From: Qipengyuania marisflavi
GTDB taxonomy: Bacteria; Pseudomonadota; Alphaproteobacteria; Sphingomonadales; Sphingomonadaceae
Assembly (NCBI RefSeq): GCF_005884405.1
Contig: NZ_VCAO01000003.1
Location: forward strand, 62,001 to 126,000
Direction: 5' to 3'
Length of the DNA: 64,000 nt
The notes below the pieces were generated by a model, which saw only the letters and a program-made list of their open reading frames with translations, had not been told where the DNA came from and did no database searches. Made by a program: the position numbers and the translations under genes. Each line of letters opens with the position of its first letter. The stretch's first letter is position 1. Positions 1 to 9,044 of the stretch are shown here, in pieces.

Positions 1-441
1 TCCGAACAGCAGCGCATCGGCCAGGCTGCCCCCACCCAATTGCTTGAGCAGGGCAAAACCGACCGCATCGCTGAAAAAAGAAGCCAATTGATACTGCGCT
101 GCCAGAATAGCCAGAAACAGCGCGCCGTTGATCAGAGCGAACAGGAAGCACACCGCCCACGCGGGCCGAGACCGCGCCAGCCTGGTGGCCAGCCACCACC
201 CGGCCAGCCCGATCAGCGCCTGAGCGACGAAATAGCCGCTGAAAAACCATGCGAGGTCAGCCGCGCTATCAACCGCGCGCGATTGCCCGAAACCGCCGGT
301 AAAAATGCCGTATTTGCGGTCTGCCAGTGCCAGCTCGATGGCCGTGACAGCCGCCATGACAAACAACGGAAACGCCCGCAAAGCGCGCGACATTGCGTCG
401 CTTGGGCCAGCCGATGCTGAATTGTCCGCGCCTGCTGTCAT
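1..441 (-). CDS. Integral membrane protein, N-terminal part (runs off the window)
   Basis: An open frame runs from an ATG at 441 on the minus strand to base 1 without a stop, giving 147 residues of an incomplete protein. After a short polar N-terminus there are at least three hydrophobic segments (about residues 22-40, 63-85 and 92-115), so it is a multi-pass membrane protein. The arrangement recalls the membrane anchor of sulfatase/LTA-synthase-like proteins of sphingomonads, but the catalytic domain would lie outside the window and that identity is only a guess. It follows the HisN-type phosphatase gene on the same strand after 48 nt and may be cotranscribed with it. Confidence 0.6.
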   Translation of the reverse strand, partial: MTAGADNSASAGPSDAMSRALRAFPLFVMAAVTAIELALADRKYGIFTGGFGQSRAVDSAADLAWFFSGYFVAQALIGLAGWWLATRLARSRPAWAVCFLFALINGALFLAILAAQYQLASFFSDAVGFALLKQLGGGSLADALLFG

Positions 442-489
442 GCCGCTCCCTCTGCTTGCCGCTGATAGCAGATCGCAATTGCCGAAGCG

Positions 490-1293
490 CTAATGCGTGT
501 GGTCCTGCATACCCATCGCTTCCAGCGCGTCCTCCAGCCGGGCCGGTTCGCCCAGCGCCAGCACCTCACCGCTGCTTTCGGCGTGGAGGGGTTCGCCCGC
601 CCAGTCGCACATCAGCCCGCCTGCCCCCTCGACGACGGGCACCAGTGCCGCGAAGTCGTGGATTTTCAGGCCCGCCTCGCAGATCACATCTTGATGGCCC
701 GAAGCGAGCAGACCGTAATTGTAGCAATCGCCGCCATAGACGATCATGCCCTGCTGCGCGCCGCCGCCAACCGCTTTGGCCAGCGCCATGTAATGATCGG
801 CCTGATGCGCGGTGAAGTAATGCGGGCTGCTGGTGGCCAGCGTTGCCGCCTCCAGCGACCGGCAGCGCCGCGTCTGCACCGGCTTGCCGTTGAAAGTTGT
901 GCCCTGACCGATGCGGCCAACCCAGCGCTCGGCCGTTATCGGCTGGTCGATAACGCCCAGCACCGGCCAGCCATCCTGCATCAGCGCGATCAGTGTGCCG
1001 AAGATCGGGCGGCCCGACATGAAACTGATCGTGCCGTCGATGGGATCGAGCACCCATTGCCGCGCGGCAGCTTCATTAAGCGTACCATATTCCTCGCCGA
1101 TAATCCCGTCGCTGGCGGCCTCGCCTTCAAGCAGCGTGCGCATCGCGGCCTCGGCGGCGCGGTCGGCTTCGGTGACGGGGGAGGCGTCGGATTTGCGTTC
1201 ATCGCTCCAATCGCCGCGAAACAGCGGTTTGATCACTGCGCCAGCGGCATCGGCAAGGCGGTTGGCAAGGGCGAGATCGCGGGAAGTGGCCAT
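490..1293 (-). CDS. hisN: Histidinol-phosphatase, inositol monophosphatase family (HisN type)
   Basis: The 267-residue protein belongs to the Mg2+-dependent inositol monophosphatase superfamily. It has the metal-binding GEE at residues 66-68 and the DPIDGT motif at 83-88. A C-terminal segment (IHDFAALVPVVEGAGG) fills the position of the second metal motif, with HDFAA in place of the usual WDxAA. That variant is typical of HisN histidinol-phosphatases, which perform the penultimate step of histidine synthesis in actinobacteria and alphaproteobacteria. Another small-phosphate substrate cannot be excluded. It is transcribed away from the AraC-type gene at 1405 and upstream of the membrane protein at 441. 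A second, distinct family member lies at 46902-47684. Confidence 0.8.
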   Translation of the reverse strand: MATSRDLALANRLADAAGAVIKPLFRGDWSDERKSDASPVTEADRAAEAAMRTLLEGEAASDGIIGEEYGTLNEAAARQWVLDPIDGTISFMSGRPIFGTLIALMQDGWPVLGVIDQPITAERWVGRIGQGTTFNGKPVQTRRCRSLEAATLATSSPHYFTAHQADHYMALAKAVGGGAQQGMIVYGGDCYNYGLLASGHQDVICEAGLKIHDFAALVPVVEGAGGLMCDWAGEPLHAESSGEVLALGEPARLEDALEAMGMQDHTH

Positions 1294-1404
1294 GCGCCGC
1301 CCGCTATCAGCCCTGACTGGAGCGGCCTAGCCTTTTGTGCTGCTTGTCGAATCGCTGCCAAACTGTACAAATGCGACAGTCCGAGGGCCGCAGCATTCGG
1401 GGGC

Positions 1405-2397
1405 ATGGGATTGCACCAGCACAATGATACCGGCGCCAAGCCGGACAATCTGGTATCGCATACTGGTCAGACACGGGACGGCCATCCGCTGGCGTTCAAC
1501 CACGCGCCTGCAGAAGACTTACGGCCCTGGTTCACATGGTTCAGCGCGACGGATGCCACATTGCCTGATGGTGCCGAATTGCAAGGCAGCATGCTCAATG
1601 ATCTGCCCTGCCTGCGCATCATGTTCGGCGGCAAATCGCGCGCCGAAACCCGCGACGGCACAGTTCCTCTGGAACCCGGCATTGACGGCGGGGCATATTA
1701 TTTCGGCCCGCACAGCCGCGCGATGCAGATTACGATGTCAGGCACGATCAAGGTCATTACGGTGCAGCTTGGCCCCGGCGCGGCGACGGCGATGGGCGGG
1801 CCTGCACAGCCGGATATGATCGACCGGATTGTCGAGCACAGCAAGCTGGTGGGGCATGGCGAATTGGCGAGGCGGTTTTGCCCGGACGACACGCCGGACA
1901 AATGGCTCGCCGCGCTCGAGCGCGAATTGCGCAAATTTCTCGGCAAATTCGGGGCCAGATCGCCTGATCCCATCACGCAGGCCTTTGAAATGGCCACGTT
2001 GCGCGATCCGACGATGACCCTGCTGGCCTTTGCCGAGGACCAGCGCGTTACCCCGCGCACCGTAGAACGGATCATCAAGCGCGATTACGGTCTGCCGCCC
2101 AAGCAGGTGCTGCGCCGCGCACGGGCGCTGGATCTGGCAGCCGCGCTGATGGGCGTGGCGATGGAAGATGAGGAGGCGGAGCTGCGGCTGCGCTATTTCG
2201 ACCAGTCACACCAGATCCGCGAGCTCCGGCATTTCTTCGGCATGACCCCGCGCCAGTTCAAACAGGCACCCCATTCGCTGTTGCGGCTCAATCTTGAGGT
2301 CCGTCAGGCGCGCCGGATCGAAGCGCTTGATTTGCTGCCCCAGGGCGCGATCCAGCCGTGGCGCGACCCGTCGGCGGAGCCCAATGGCGCGGCTTAA
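1405..2397 (+). CDS. AraC-family transcriptional regulator
   Basis: A 330-residue protein from the ATG at 1405. The frame stays open far upstream, but that part is antisense to the phosphatase gene and is ignored. Roughly the first 200 residues are an effector or dimerisation region with no motif I recognise. The last 110 or so carry two helix-turn-helix-like segments ending in a typical AraC signature ([19 protein letters not shown]). It probably binds DNA as a one-component regulator; target and inducer are unknown. It is divergent from hisN, and its stop overlaps the prs stop by 4 nt tail to tail. Confidence 0.8.
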   Translation: MGLHQHNDTGAKPDNLVSHTGQTRDGHPLAFNHAPAEDLRPWFTWFSATDATLPDGAELQGSMLNDLPCLRIMFGGKSRAETRDGTVPLEPGIDGGAYYFGPHSRAMQITMSGTIKVITVQLGPGAATAMGGPAQPDMIDRIVEHSKLVGHGELARRFCPDDTPDKWLAALERELRKFLGKFGARSPDPITQAFEMATLRDPTMTLLAFAEDQRVTPRTVERIIKRDYGLPPKQVLRRARALDLAAALMGVAMEDEEAELRLRYFDQSHQIRELRHFFGMTPRQFKQAPHSLLRLNLEVRQARRIEALDLLPQGAIQPWRDPSAEPNGAA

Positions 2398-3329
2398 TCG
2401 AACAATGAGCTGACGCTGCTTTCATCGGCAATGCGGCGCACTGCTTCGCCAATCAGCGGAGCAATGGTGAGGATGCGGATCGATTTGGAATCGCTCGCCG
2501 CATCTGTCGCGCGGATGGTATCGGTGATCACCAGTTCCTTCAGCGCCGAACCGTCAACCCGCGCCACTGCGCCACCCGACAATACGCCGTGCGTGATATA
2601 TGCCGCGACACTTTTCGCGCCCTGATCGAGCAGGGCCTGCGCCGCGTTGCACAGCGTGCCGCCCGAATCGATAATATCGTCGATCAGGATGCAGTGACGC
2701 CCAGCGACATCGCCGATGATGTTCATCACTTCGGATTCGCCCGGCCGGTCGCGGCGTTTGTCGACAATTGCCAGCGGCGCATTGTCGAGTCGCTTGGCCA
2801 GTGCGCGGGCGCGAACCACACCGCCGACATCGGGGCTGACGACCATCAGATCCTGATCTCCGTACCGCGCCTGGATATCGGCCGCCATCACCGGCGCGGC
2901 ATAGAGATTGTCGGTCGGGATATCGAAGAAGCCCTGAATCTGTCCGGCGTGAAGATCCACTGCGAGCACGCGGTCGGCCCCCGCCTCGGTAATAAGATTG
3001 GCCACCAGCTTGGCCGAGATCGGCGTGCGCGGGCCGGGTTTACGGTCCTGCCGGGCATAGCCGAAATAGGGCACAACCGCGGTAATGCGCCGCGCCGAGG
3101 CACGCCTGAGCGCGTCGATGCAGATCAGCAATTCCATGAGGTTGTCGTTCGCCGGATAGCTGGTCGACTGGACCACGAAAACATCTTCGCCGCGCACATT
3201 CTCGTGAATTTCGACGAAAATTTCCTCGTCAGCGAAACGGCGGACCTGGGCATCGACAAGCGGCAGCTCGAGATAGCCGGCAACGGCTCTGGCAAGTGGC
3301 AAGTTCGAGTTGGCGGCCATGATTTTCAT
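2394..3329 (-). CDS. prs: Ribose-phosphate pyrophosphokinase
   Basis: Prs makes phosphoribosyl pyrophosphate (PRPP) from ribose 5-phosphate and ATP, feeding purine, pyrimidine, histidine, tryptophan and NAD synthesis. The 311-residue length is standard. Visible marks are the flexible-loop segment YARQDRKPG (about 91-99), the [12 protein letters not shown] region (124-135) and the PRPP-binding loop [12 protein letters not shown] (about 215-226). The start is the first of two nearby methionines (residues 1 and 4). It appears monocistronic and ends 4 nt inside the convergent AraC-type gene. Confidence 0.95.
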   Translation of the reverse strand: MKIMAANSNLPLARAVAGYLELPLVDAQVRRFADEEIFVEIHENVRGEDVFVVQSTSYPANDNLMELLICIDALRRASARRITAVVPYFGYARQDRKPGPRTPISAKLVANLITEAGADRVLAVDLHAGQIQGFFDIPTDNLYAAPVMAADIQARYGDQDLMVVSPDVGGVVRARALAKRLDNAPLAIVDKRRDRPGESEVMNIIGDVAGRHCILIDDIIDSGGTLCNAAQALLDQGAKSVAAYITHGVLSGGAVARVDGSALKELVITDTIRATDAASDSKSIRILTIAPLIGEAVRRIADESSVSSLFD

Positions 3330-3493
3330 GCGGTGGCTGGTCCTGATGCAGCGGGAATCGGCAAAGCGCGGCTTAGCGCAGGGTCACGGGATTGCAACAG
3401 ATGGGGCTTAGAAGGGCGGGGTAGAGGGTTGCTTGGGCAACGACCACTTACGACCCAATTGCGGACGTTGGCCAAGTGGCCAATTAGGTGGAA

Positions 3494-4132
3494 TCAATGT
3501 CGTGCAGAAGCGAACTTCAACGCCCCGTTCACTGCCAGTCCTATGCCACGCGGGATTTCAAGCAATCCGAACTTTCCAGTCAGCATCATTCGCGAGAGCA
3601 TCTGTTGCGCGCCTAGATGCCCTTCCCGTGCGGCATGTCGGAGCATGGGTCTGACTTCGCGCGCCACTTCGGGTGACTCGCTTCTATCGTAACGGGTTCG
3701 GGCGAGCCAGAAGTGCAAGGGATGGAAACCAGTATCCATACCGTCCTTAAGAACTGTTTCGGCTTCTTCGTGGCGTTGAATAGATGAAAGCAGCCGAGCG
3801 TAGCCGATCCGCGCCATCCAAGCTCCCCCGGATACGGCCCGGCGATAATAATCTTCAGCCTTGCTTAGATCGGCAATGACACCGGACCCGGACCAGTATC
3901 GCCAGCCAACCGCCTCCATGCACCATACCGAACCATTATTCGCAGCTGTGACATAGAACTGAAAAGCGGCTTCGGGGTCACAGTCGTCTAGCTTTGCTGC
4001 ACGCTGAATGAGTTCCCAGCTCTGTTCCGACTCGTTGGCAAAGAGTTCGTTCTCGTTCGAGTGCTGCCTCTCCCAAGCGTCGCAACTCATCCAGAATGAT
4101 TCCCAGAAGCGGTCGCAAAGCTTGCAGGTCAA
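3494..4132 (-). CDS. Sel1-like tetratricopeptide repeat protein
   Basis: A 212-residue protein from the TTG at 4132, or 198 residues from the ATG at 4090; no ATG or GTG start exists further upstream in this frame. The middle has Sel1/TPR-like helical repeats (for example AAFQFYVTAANNGSVWCMEAVGWRYW, read in two halves around residues 55-80, and AEDYYRRAVSGG), which usually mediate protein-protein contacts. Near the N-terminus lies a CxxC pair (TCKLC) if the longer start is used. No signal peptide is seen. Base composition is visibly lower in GC than its neighbours, suggesting acquisition. It stands alone, bordered by GCGGAC-type short repeats. Function unknown. Confidence 0.65.
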   Translation of the reverse strand: MTCKLCDRFWESFWMSCDAWERQHSNENELFANESEQSWELIQRAAKLDDCDPEAAFQFYVTAANNGSVWCMEAVGWRYWSGSGVIADLSKAEDYYRRAVSGGAWMARIGYARLLSSIQRHEEAETVLKDGMDTGFHPLHFWLARTRYDRSESPEVAREVRPMLRHAAREGHLGAQQMLSRMMLTGKFGLLEIPRGIGLAVNGALKFASARH

Positions 4133-4262
4133 GAGAACGCCTTTCCGTGTCCGAACGAAGTCTTGGACGACTGCACAAGCTATCCTAGCGAACGTCCGCT
4201 TTCAACCCTAGTTGCGGACAAACCATTTTCCTACACGCGCATGATCTGCCTTAAACTGGCAG

Positions 4263-4727
4263 ATGCCCAAACCCCCCGCATACCGTGTCCGCAGCCGGCC
4301 ACCGTTGTTCCATCCTGTCCCACTTCGGGCGCGCAGCGATGGGTGGAGCGCGGTGCGGCAGTGCGAATTTCTGGCGCAGCTTTATCTGACCGGCTCGGTC
4401 AGTGCCGCAGCGCGCGAGGCCGGGATGACGCGCGCGAGCGCTTATCGCCTGCGGGCGCGTGCCGGGGCGGAAGGTTTCGCAGCCGCATGGGACAGGGTGA
4501 TGATGCCGCCGGGATCGGGCCGCTTCTCTGCTCCCCGACAGGATTATCGGAAGGTGACAGATGACACGCTGATCTGGCGGCTGGAAACCGGCTTGTTCCA
4601 ACCGGTGATATACCGGGGCCGGATGACGGCAATCCGCCGGAAAGCCGACAATTCCGCACTTTTCCGCCTGTTTCGGCGCAGTGGCCTGGCGACCGGAAGC
4701 GGCGAATTGGCAGGCTCGCGGGGATGA
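4263..4727 (+). CDS. Small helix-turn-helix protein of sphingomonads
   Basis: A 154-residue basic protein. Residues 30-70 form a helix-turn-helix-like unit (VRQCEFLAQLYLTGSVSAAAREAGMTRASAYRLRARAG), meaning a likely DNA-binding fold of the LysR or resolvase-like HTH type without any effector domain. The rest is rich in arginine and lacks catalytic motifs. I recall very similar small proteins from Erythrobacteraceae and Sphingomonadaceae, all of unknown role. It lies between the Sel1 protein (divergent) and glpX (convergent) with its own upstream region. Confidence 0.65.
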   Translation: MPKPPAYRVRSRPPLFHPVPLRARSDGWSAVRQCEFLAQLYLTGSVSAAAREAGMTRASAYRLRARAGAEGFAAAWDRVMMPPGSGRFSAPRQDYRKVTDDTLIWRLETGLFQPVIYRGRMTAIRRKADNSALFRLFRRSGLATGSGELAGSRG

Positions 4728-4783
4728 CCGGATATTTTCGAAAACCCCCCGGTATGTGGTCCATGCGCGATCCGGTTTGCGGA

Positions 4784-5758
4784 TTATTTCGCGCTGTGTT
4801 CGCCCTTGATCCAGCGCACCGTGCCCGACGATGCACGCATCACCACACTCTCGGTCGTCATGCGTCCGTCACGGCGGTATTTGACGCCGTCGAGCAGCGA
4901 GCCGGAGGTCACGCCGGTGGCGGCAAAGATGCAGTCGCCTTTCACCAGATCGTCACGCGTATAAATGCGGTCGAGATCGTCGATGCCCCATTTGCGCGCG
5001 CGCGCTTTCTCATCATCATTGCGGAAGATGAGGCGGCCATTGAACTGCCCGCCGACACAGCGCAAAGCGGCCGCCGCCAGCACGCCTTCAGGGGCGCCGC
5101 CCTGGCCCATATACATGTCAATCGTGGTGTCTTCGTCAGTCACCGCGATTACGCCTGCGACATCGCCATCACCGATCAACACCACGCCGCAGCCCAGCCC
5201 GCGCAATTCCGCGATCAGATCGCCGTGCCGCGGCCGGTCGAGCACGCAGACAATGATGTCGGCAGGCGCAACGCCCTTGGCAGCGGCAACCGCCTGGACA
5301 TTTTCGGTGGGTGTCTTGGCAAGGTCGATCACGCCATCGGGATAGCCCGGACCGACCGCCAGCTTGTCCATGTAGACATCGGGCGCATTGAGCAGTCCTC
5401 CCTCTTCCGCCGCCGCCAGCACGGCCAGCGCATTGGGGCCGGCCTTGGCGGTGATGGTGGTGCCTTCAAGCGGGTCGAGTGCAATGTCGATCCTGGGCCC
5501 CTTGCCCGGCGCGCCGCCGACCTTTTCGCCGATATACAGCATCGGTGCCTCGTCGCGTTCGCCTTCACCGATCACCACGGTGCCATCCATATACAGCTCG
5601 TCAAACGCCTCCCGCATAGCCTCGACCGCAGCGGCATCGGCGGCTTTTTCGTCACCGCGTCCGATCAGCTTGGAAGCGGCCACTGCGGCGGCTTCCGTCA
5701 CGCGGACCAGCTCGAGCACAAGGATACGGTCGAGCGGGTTGTCGGCGGGCGAGTTCAT
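4784..5758 (-). CDS. glpX: Class II fructose-1,6-bisphosphatase
   Basis: GlpX removes the 1-phosphate of fructose 1,6-bisphosphate in gluconeogenesis. The 324-residue protein shows the family landmarks: VTEAAAVAASKLIGRGD near the N-terminus, GEGERDEAPMLYIGE (about 62-76), the metal/phosphate motif DPLEGTT (about 93-99), and GGAPEGVLAAAALRC (about 208-222). In many alphaproteobacteria glpX follows hom directly and precedes recJ. Here a plus-strand gene separates it from hom, and recJ is not downstream. Confidence 0.93.
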   Translation of the reverse strand: MNSPADNPLDRILVLELVRVTEAAAVAASKLIGRGDEKAADAAAVEAMREAFDELYMDGTVVIGEGERDEAPMLYIGEKVGGAPGKGPRIDIALDPLEGTTITAKAGPNALAVLAAAEEGGLLNAPDVYMDKLAVGPGYPDGVIDLAKTPTENVQAVAAAKGVAPADIIVCVLDRPRHGDLIAELRGLGCGVVLIGDGDVAGVIAVTDEDTTIDMYMGQGGAPEGVLAAAALRCVGGQFNGRLIFRNDDEKARARKWGIDDLDRIYTRDDLVKGDCIFAATGVTSGSLLDGVKYRRDGRMTTESVVMRASSGTVRWIKGEHSAK

Positions 5759-5852
5759 ATGCGGTTCAGTCCTTCACGGGTGATTGGCCCCGACGAATGC
5801 GAGGGGCGCGGTGCAATCGTATGCGCCGAGCCGATAGACAGGGAGACTCCTA

Positions 5853-6473
5853 TTGTCGAGCCGCCGGTGGCCTGTGGTCGCGATTGCAATGCTGTTCTTC
5901 CCGCTTCACCCGGCGTCTGCGCAGGAGCTCTCTCAGGATGGCGCGCAGGGCGAACCTCCCGAACGCATCGACCTGCTCGCCAGCACCGCTCGGGAGGAGC
6001 AAGGCCCGGAGTACGAACGCTGCACCGAAGAACAGGAAGCCGCCGCAATCTCTGGCGAAATCGTGGTCTGCCGCCGCCGGACCGACAATACGGAATATGG
6101 CTATGACAAGGAGCGCGCTGCCAGGCGGTACGCGCAGGAAACCATGTACGAGGATTCGCCCCAGACCCCGGATGTAGCAGGCGCAGGCATCTTCCGCGGT
6201 CCTGCAACCATCAGCGGCATGTGCATCCCGGGCCTGCAAAAATGTCCGCCGCCGCCTGCATATATGATCGATTTCTCCACCCTGCCCGATGCGCCGCCCG
6301 GCTCCGACGCCGATCGCATTTCGCGCGGGCTGCCCCCGCTGGGGCGCGATGTGGCGACGCCGGGCGCGGTTCAGGTGGGCGCTGACCAACTGGGCCTGCC
6401 CCCCGCAAATTCCGAGGATGCGGCGGTCAGTCCTTCAGAATCGGCATCACCAGCGGCGGAGCCGTCAGGCTAG
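5853..6473 (+). CDS. Secreted protein of unknown function
   Basis: I do not recognise this 206-residue protein. The N-terminus is a clear Sec signal peptide (hydrophobic core VVAIAMLFFPL, cleavage probably after PASA around residue 23). The chosen start is the TTG at 5853 because a GGGAGA sequence precedes it; an ATG at 5889 would remove the basic n-region. The mature part has four cysteines and is rich in Pro, Glu and Asp, so it is probably periplasmic. It lies between hom and glpX on the opposite strand, and its 3' end overlaps the end of hom by 47 nt. Confidence 0.6.
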   Translation: MSSRRWPVVAIAMLFFPLHPASAQELSQDGAQGEPPERIDLLASTAREEQGPEYERCTEEQEAAAISGEIVVCRRRTDNTEYGYDKERAARRYAQETMYEDSPQTPDVAGAGIFRGPATISGMCIPGLQKCPPPPAYMIDFSTLPDAPPGSDADRISRGLPPLGRDVATPGAVQVGADQLGLPPANSEDAAVSPSESASPAAEPSG

Positions 6474-7737
6474 GCGAGCCGCTGAGCAAATCCACCGCCT
6501 TGGTTACGCAGCGCTCAGGCCCTTCGTGTGTGACCATCGCGACCAGCACATCGCCGCCATTGCTGGCACGCCCGCGCTGGATCAGGCTTTCGATGGAAAC
6601 CCCCGCATCGCGCATGGCGGCGGTGATCTCCGCCAGAACTCCGGGCCGGTCGGTCACGGTAAAGCGGATGTAATCGCGGCCCAGCCGGTGTCCCGGATCC
6701 GCCTTGGGAAAGGCTTCCAGTTCCGCCACCGGGACAGAGAATGGCGCGGTCCGGTCACCACGCGCGATATCGATCAGATCGGCCACCACCGCACTGGCGG
6801 TAGGTCCATCGCCTGCGCCCGCACCCTGAAACAGCAACCGCCCGACGAAATCGCCCTCTGCGACCACGGCATTGGTTGCGCCGGTAACATGCGCCAGCGG
6901 ATGGCCGCGCGGCACCAGGCATGGCCGCACGCGCTGGAGCAGATGCGGCGTTTCGCCTTCCCGCGTGGACAGGCTGGCGACCCCGACCAGCCGGATCACA
7001 AACCCCAGCGCATCGGCCTGAGCGATATCTGCGGCGCTGACCTCGCCAATACCAGTGGTCGCCACGGCAGCGAAATCTATGCGTGCGCCAAACCCGATGG
7101 CGGCGAGGATCGCCAGCTTGTGCGCCGCATCCACGCCTTCGATATCGAAGGCCGGGTCCGCCTCGGCAAAGCCCTGATCCTGAGCGCCGCGCAGCATATC
7201 GGCGAAATCGCCGCCAGTGCGCTCCATCTCGGACAGGATGTAATTGCAGGTGCCGTTGAGGATGCCGTAAATCCGCTCGATCGTATTGGCCGATGCGCCT
7301 TCGCGCAGGCCCTTCACCACCGGAATGCCGCCAGCCACTGCCGCTTCGAAACGCAGCGGCGCGCCGTGCAGCGCAGCCAGTTCGGCGAGCGCCAGCCCGT
7401 GATGGGCGATCATCGCCTTGTTGGCAGTGACCAGCCCCTTGCCCGCATCCAAGGCGGCGCGCGCCAGCGTCAGCGCCGGACCGTCAGAGCCGCCGACCAG
7501 CTCGACCACCACATCGACATCGGTGCGGCCCGCCATCGCCTGCATATCATCGACCCAGGCATAGGGGGTCAGGTCGACTCCGCGATCCTTGCCCCGCTCG
7601 CGCGCGCTGACGGCAGTGATCTCGATAGGCCGTCCCGCCCGGCGCGCGACCAGCGCGCTGTTGGCTTCGAGCAGGCGCACCACTCCGGCACCCACAGTGC
7701 CCAGCCCGGCCAGGGCAATCCGCAGCGGTTCAGCCAT
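6427..7737 (-). CDS. hom: Homoserine dehydrogenase
   Basis: Hom reduces aspartate 4-semialdehyde to homoserine, the branch point to threonine and methionine. The 436-residue protein has an N-terminal Rossmann nucleotide-binding motif (GLGTVGAGVV, residues 11-20), the catalytic-domain signatures ANKAM and GILNGTCNYIL in the first half, and a C-terminal ACT regulatory domain (about 350-430, TDRPGVLAEITAAMRDAGVS) that usually senses threonine. It is the monofunctional type without aspartate kinase. Its start overlaps the thioesterase stop by 8 nt, so the two are probably cotranscribed and coupled. Confidence 0.95.
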   Translation of the reverse strand: MAEPLRIALAGLGTVGAGVVRLLEANSALVARRAGRPIEITAVSARERGKDRGVDLTPYAWVDDMQAMAGRTDVDVVVELVGGSDGPALTLARAALDAGKGLVTANKAMIAHHGLALAELAALHGAPLRFEAAVAGGIPVVKGLREGASANTIERIYGILNGTCNYILSEMERTGGDFADMLRGAQDQGFAEADPAFDIEGVDAAHKLAILAAIGFGARIDFAAVATTGIGEVSAADIAQADALGFVIRLVGVASLSTREGETPHLLQRVRPCLVPRGHPLAHVTGATNAVVAEGDFVGRLLFQGAGAGDGPTASAVVADLIDIARGDRTAPFSVPVAELEAFPKADPGHRLGRDYIRFTVTDRPGVLAEITAAMRDAGVSIESLIQRGRASNGGDVLVAMVTHEGPERCVTKAVDLLSGSPSLTAPPLVMPILKD

Positions 7738-8146
7738 GTGCAGTCTCCGTCACGGGGAAGCCGAACGCGCGGCGCACACTGTCTGGTACGCGCATGGGCT
7801 GGCCAATTGGCAATTCAACATGGACCGCGATGATAGTGATTTCGGCGCGCAGCTCGCCTTCATCGGCCCCGTGCAGCGCAACGCGCTGTTCGATGCTGCT
7901 GGTGCCGATTCGCTCGACCGACAAGCGCCCTTCGATCAGTTCGTCACCGCGAATCGGACGCAGATAATCCACTTCGGCACGGCGCACGTGAAACTCGATA
8001 TCGGCCAGCATACCGTGCGCGCGGCGATCACGATAAAACTCGGTCACCAGAATATCGGCATATTCCAGATAGCGCGAATTGAAGACGACGCTTTGCGGGT
8101 CGACCTCGGCATAGCGCACGCGAAAAGTGTGGCAGAACGGCTCCAT
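7730..8146 (-). CDS. Hotdog-fold acyl-CoA thioesterase (4HBT/YbgC type)
   Basis: A 138-residue protein from the ATG at 8146; the frame is open further upstream but that part is implausible. The N-terminal segment YAEVDPQSVVFNSRYLEYAD carries the catalytic aspartate and the hotdog helix of 4-hydroxybenzoyl-CoA thioesterase-like enzymes, which hydrolyse acyl-CoA esters as tetramers in the cytoplasm. Substrate unknown. It lies directly upstream of hom with an 8-nt overlap, an association I would treat as convenience rather than pathway. Confidence 0.82.
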   Translation of the reverse strand: MEPFCHTFRVRYAEVDPQSVVFNSRYLEYADILVTEFYRDRRAHGMLADIEFHVRRAEVDYLRPIRGDELIEGRLSVERIGTSSIEQRVALHGADEGELRAEITIIAVHVELPIGQPMRVPDSVRRAFGFPVTETAHG

Positions 8147-8204
8147 GCCCAGCCGCCTAGCGCAGGCGGGCGGGCGGAGGGAAACAGTTTGTCTTGGCGG
8201 CTGA

Positions 8205-9044
8205 CTAGCCCCGGTTGCGCGTGCAGGGGCCAAGCTGTTCGAGCATGAAGGCGTAATCCCGCGCAGTGATTGCCCGCACGCGCGAATCGCGGGCGAGGCT
8301 GGCGTCACTGGGCAGCCGTTCGGGCAAGGCGCAGGCGAGGCGGTACCATGCCAGCGTACCGGGCTGCGGCGCGCGGGCGGACTGATCGACAATCTCGGTC
8401 CATGAAACGCCCCAGCGCGGTGCCTGATTCGGTCGCCGCACGATGGTCACCGAAACCGGACCGTCGCCGCGCGTGTCCAGGAACAGCTGGGTTTCCGATT
8501 CGCCCACCAGCGTGCCCTCGACCGTCAACGCATCGCGAATACCCGTCACCACCGGCGGCGCATCCTGCGCCAACAAGGCCGACAGGACCGGACGAAGCCG
8601 AGCCTCGAAGCCGGGGTCATAAAGGAACTGTGCAGTGGGATCGACCAGCTGCAACTGACCGGGGCGACCGGGCACCGGGCGGGCAAACAGCATTACTTCC
8701 TGTTTCTTGAGCTTGGGCACTTTGCCCTTCGCGTCCAGCGGCACATCAACCAGATAGCGCAGTGATTCGCCCATCGGCACCGTTCCGGTAATCAGGGCGC
8801 TGGTGCGCGCTTCGATATACAACCGGGCGAAACCGGGTGCGAGACCGGGTGACCGTTCCGGTTCGACCAGCGCCTGATCCTTGATCTGCGCGCGCAGCAC
8901 CAGCGGCGTGCCATCGGCCAAATCCACCATATCGGCAAAACTCATCTGCGCCGCGCGGCTTTCGACCGGCTGCGCCATGGCGGGAGCGCCCGCAGCAAAG
9001 GCGACTGCAACCAAGGGGGCCAGCAAAGTGAAGATCGATTTCAT
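8205..9044 (-). CDS. Exported protein of unknown function
   Basis: A 279-residue protein starting with a textbook Sec signal peptide (MKSIFTLLAPLVAVAFAAG, predicted cleavage after APAMA, about residue 24). The mature part is a mixed alpha/beta sequence without cofactor or catalytic motifs and only two cysteines, both near the C-terminus. It resembles conserved sphingomonad periplasmic hypotheticals from memory, but I assign no role. It sits just upstream of the thioesterase and hom on the same strand (58-nt gap) and is divergent from the tonB operon. Confidence 0.6.
   Translation of the reverse strand: MKSIFTLLAPLVAVAFAAGAPAMAQPVESRAAQMSFADMVDLADGTPLVLRAQIKDQALVEPERSPGLAPGFARLYIEARTSALITGTVPMGESLRYLVDVPLDAKGKVPKLKKQEVMLFARPVPGRPGQLQLVDPTAQFLYDPGFEARLRPVLSALLAQDAPPVVTGIRDALTVEGTLVGESETQLFLDTRGDGPVSVTIVRRPNQAPRWGVSWTEIVDQSARAPQPGTLAWYRLACALPERLPSDASLARDSRVRAITARDYAFMLEQLGPCTRNRG

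Noticed and set aside
493-1404. Upstream extension of the AraC-type frame (open from 493)
   Set aside because: It is antisense to the HisN-type phosphatase gene; the AraC family length and the ATG at 1405 fit without it.
4724-6106. Long open frame of 460 codons on the plus strand
   Set aside because: It is antisense to glpX and has no recognisable domain; glpX has clear catalytic motifs.
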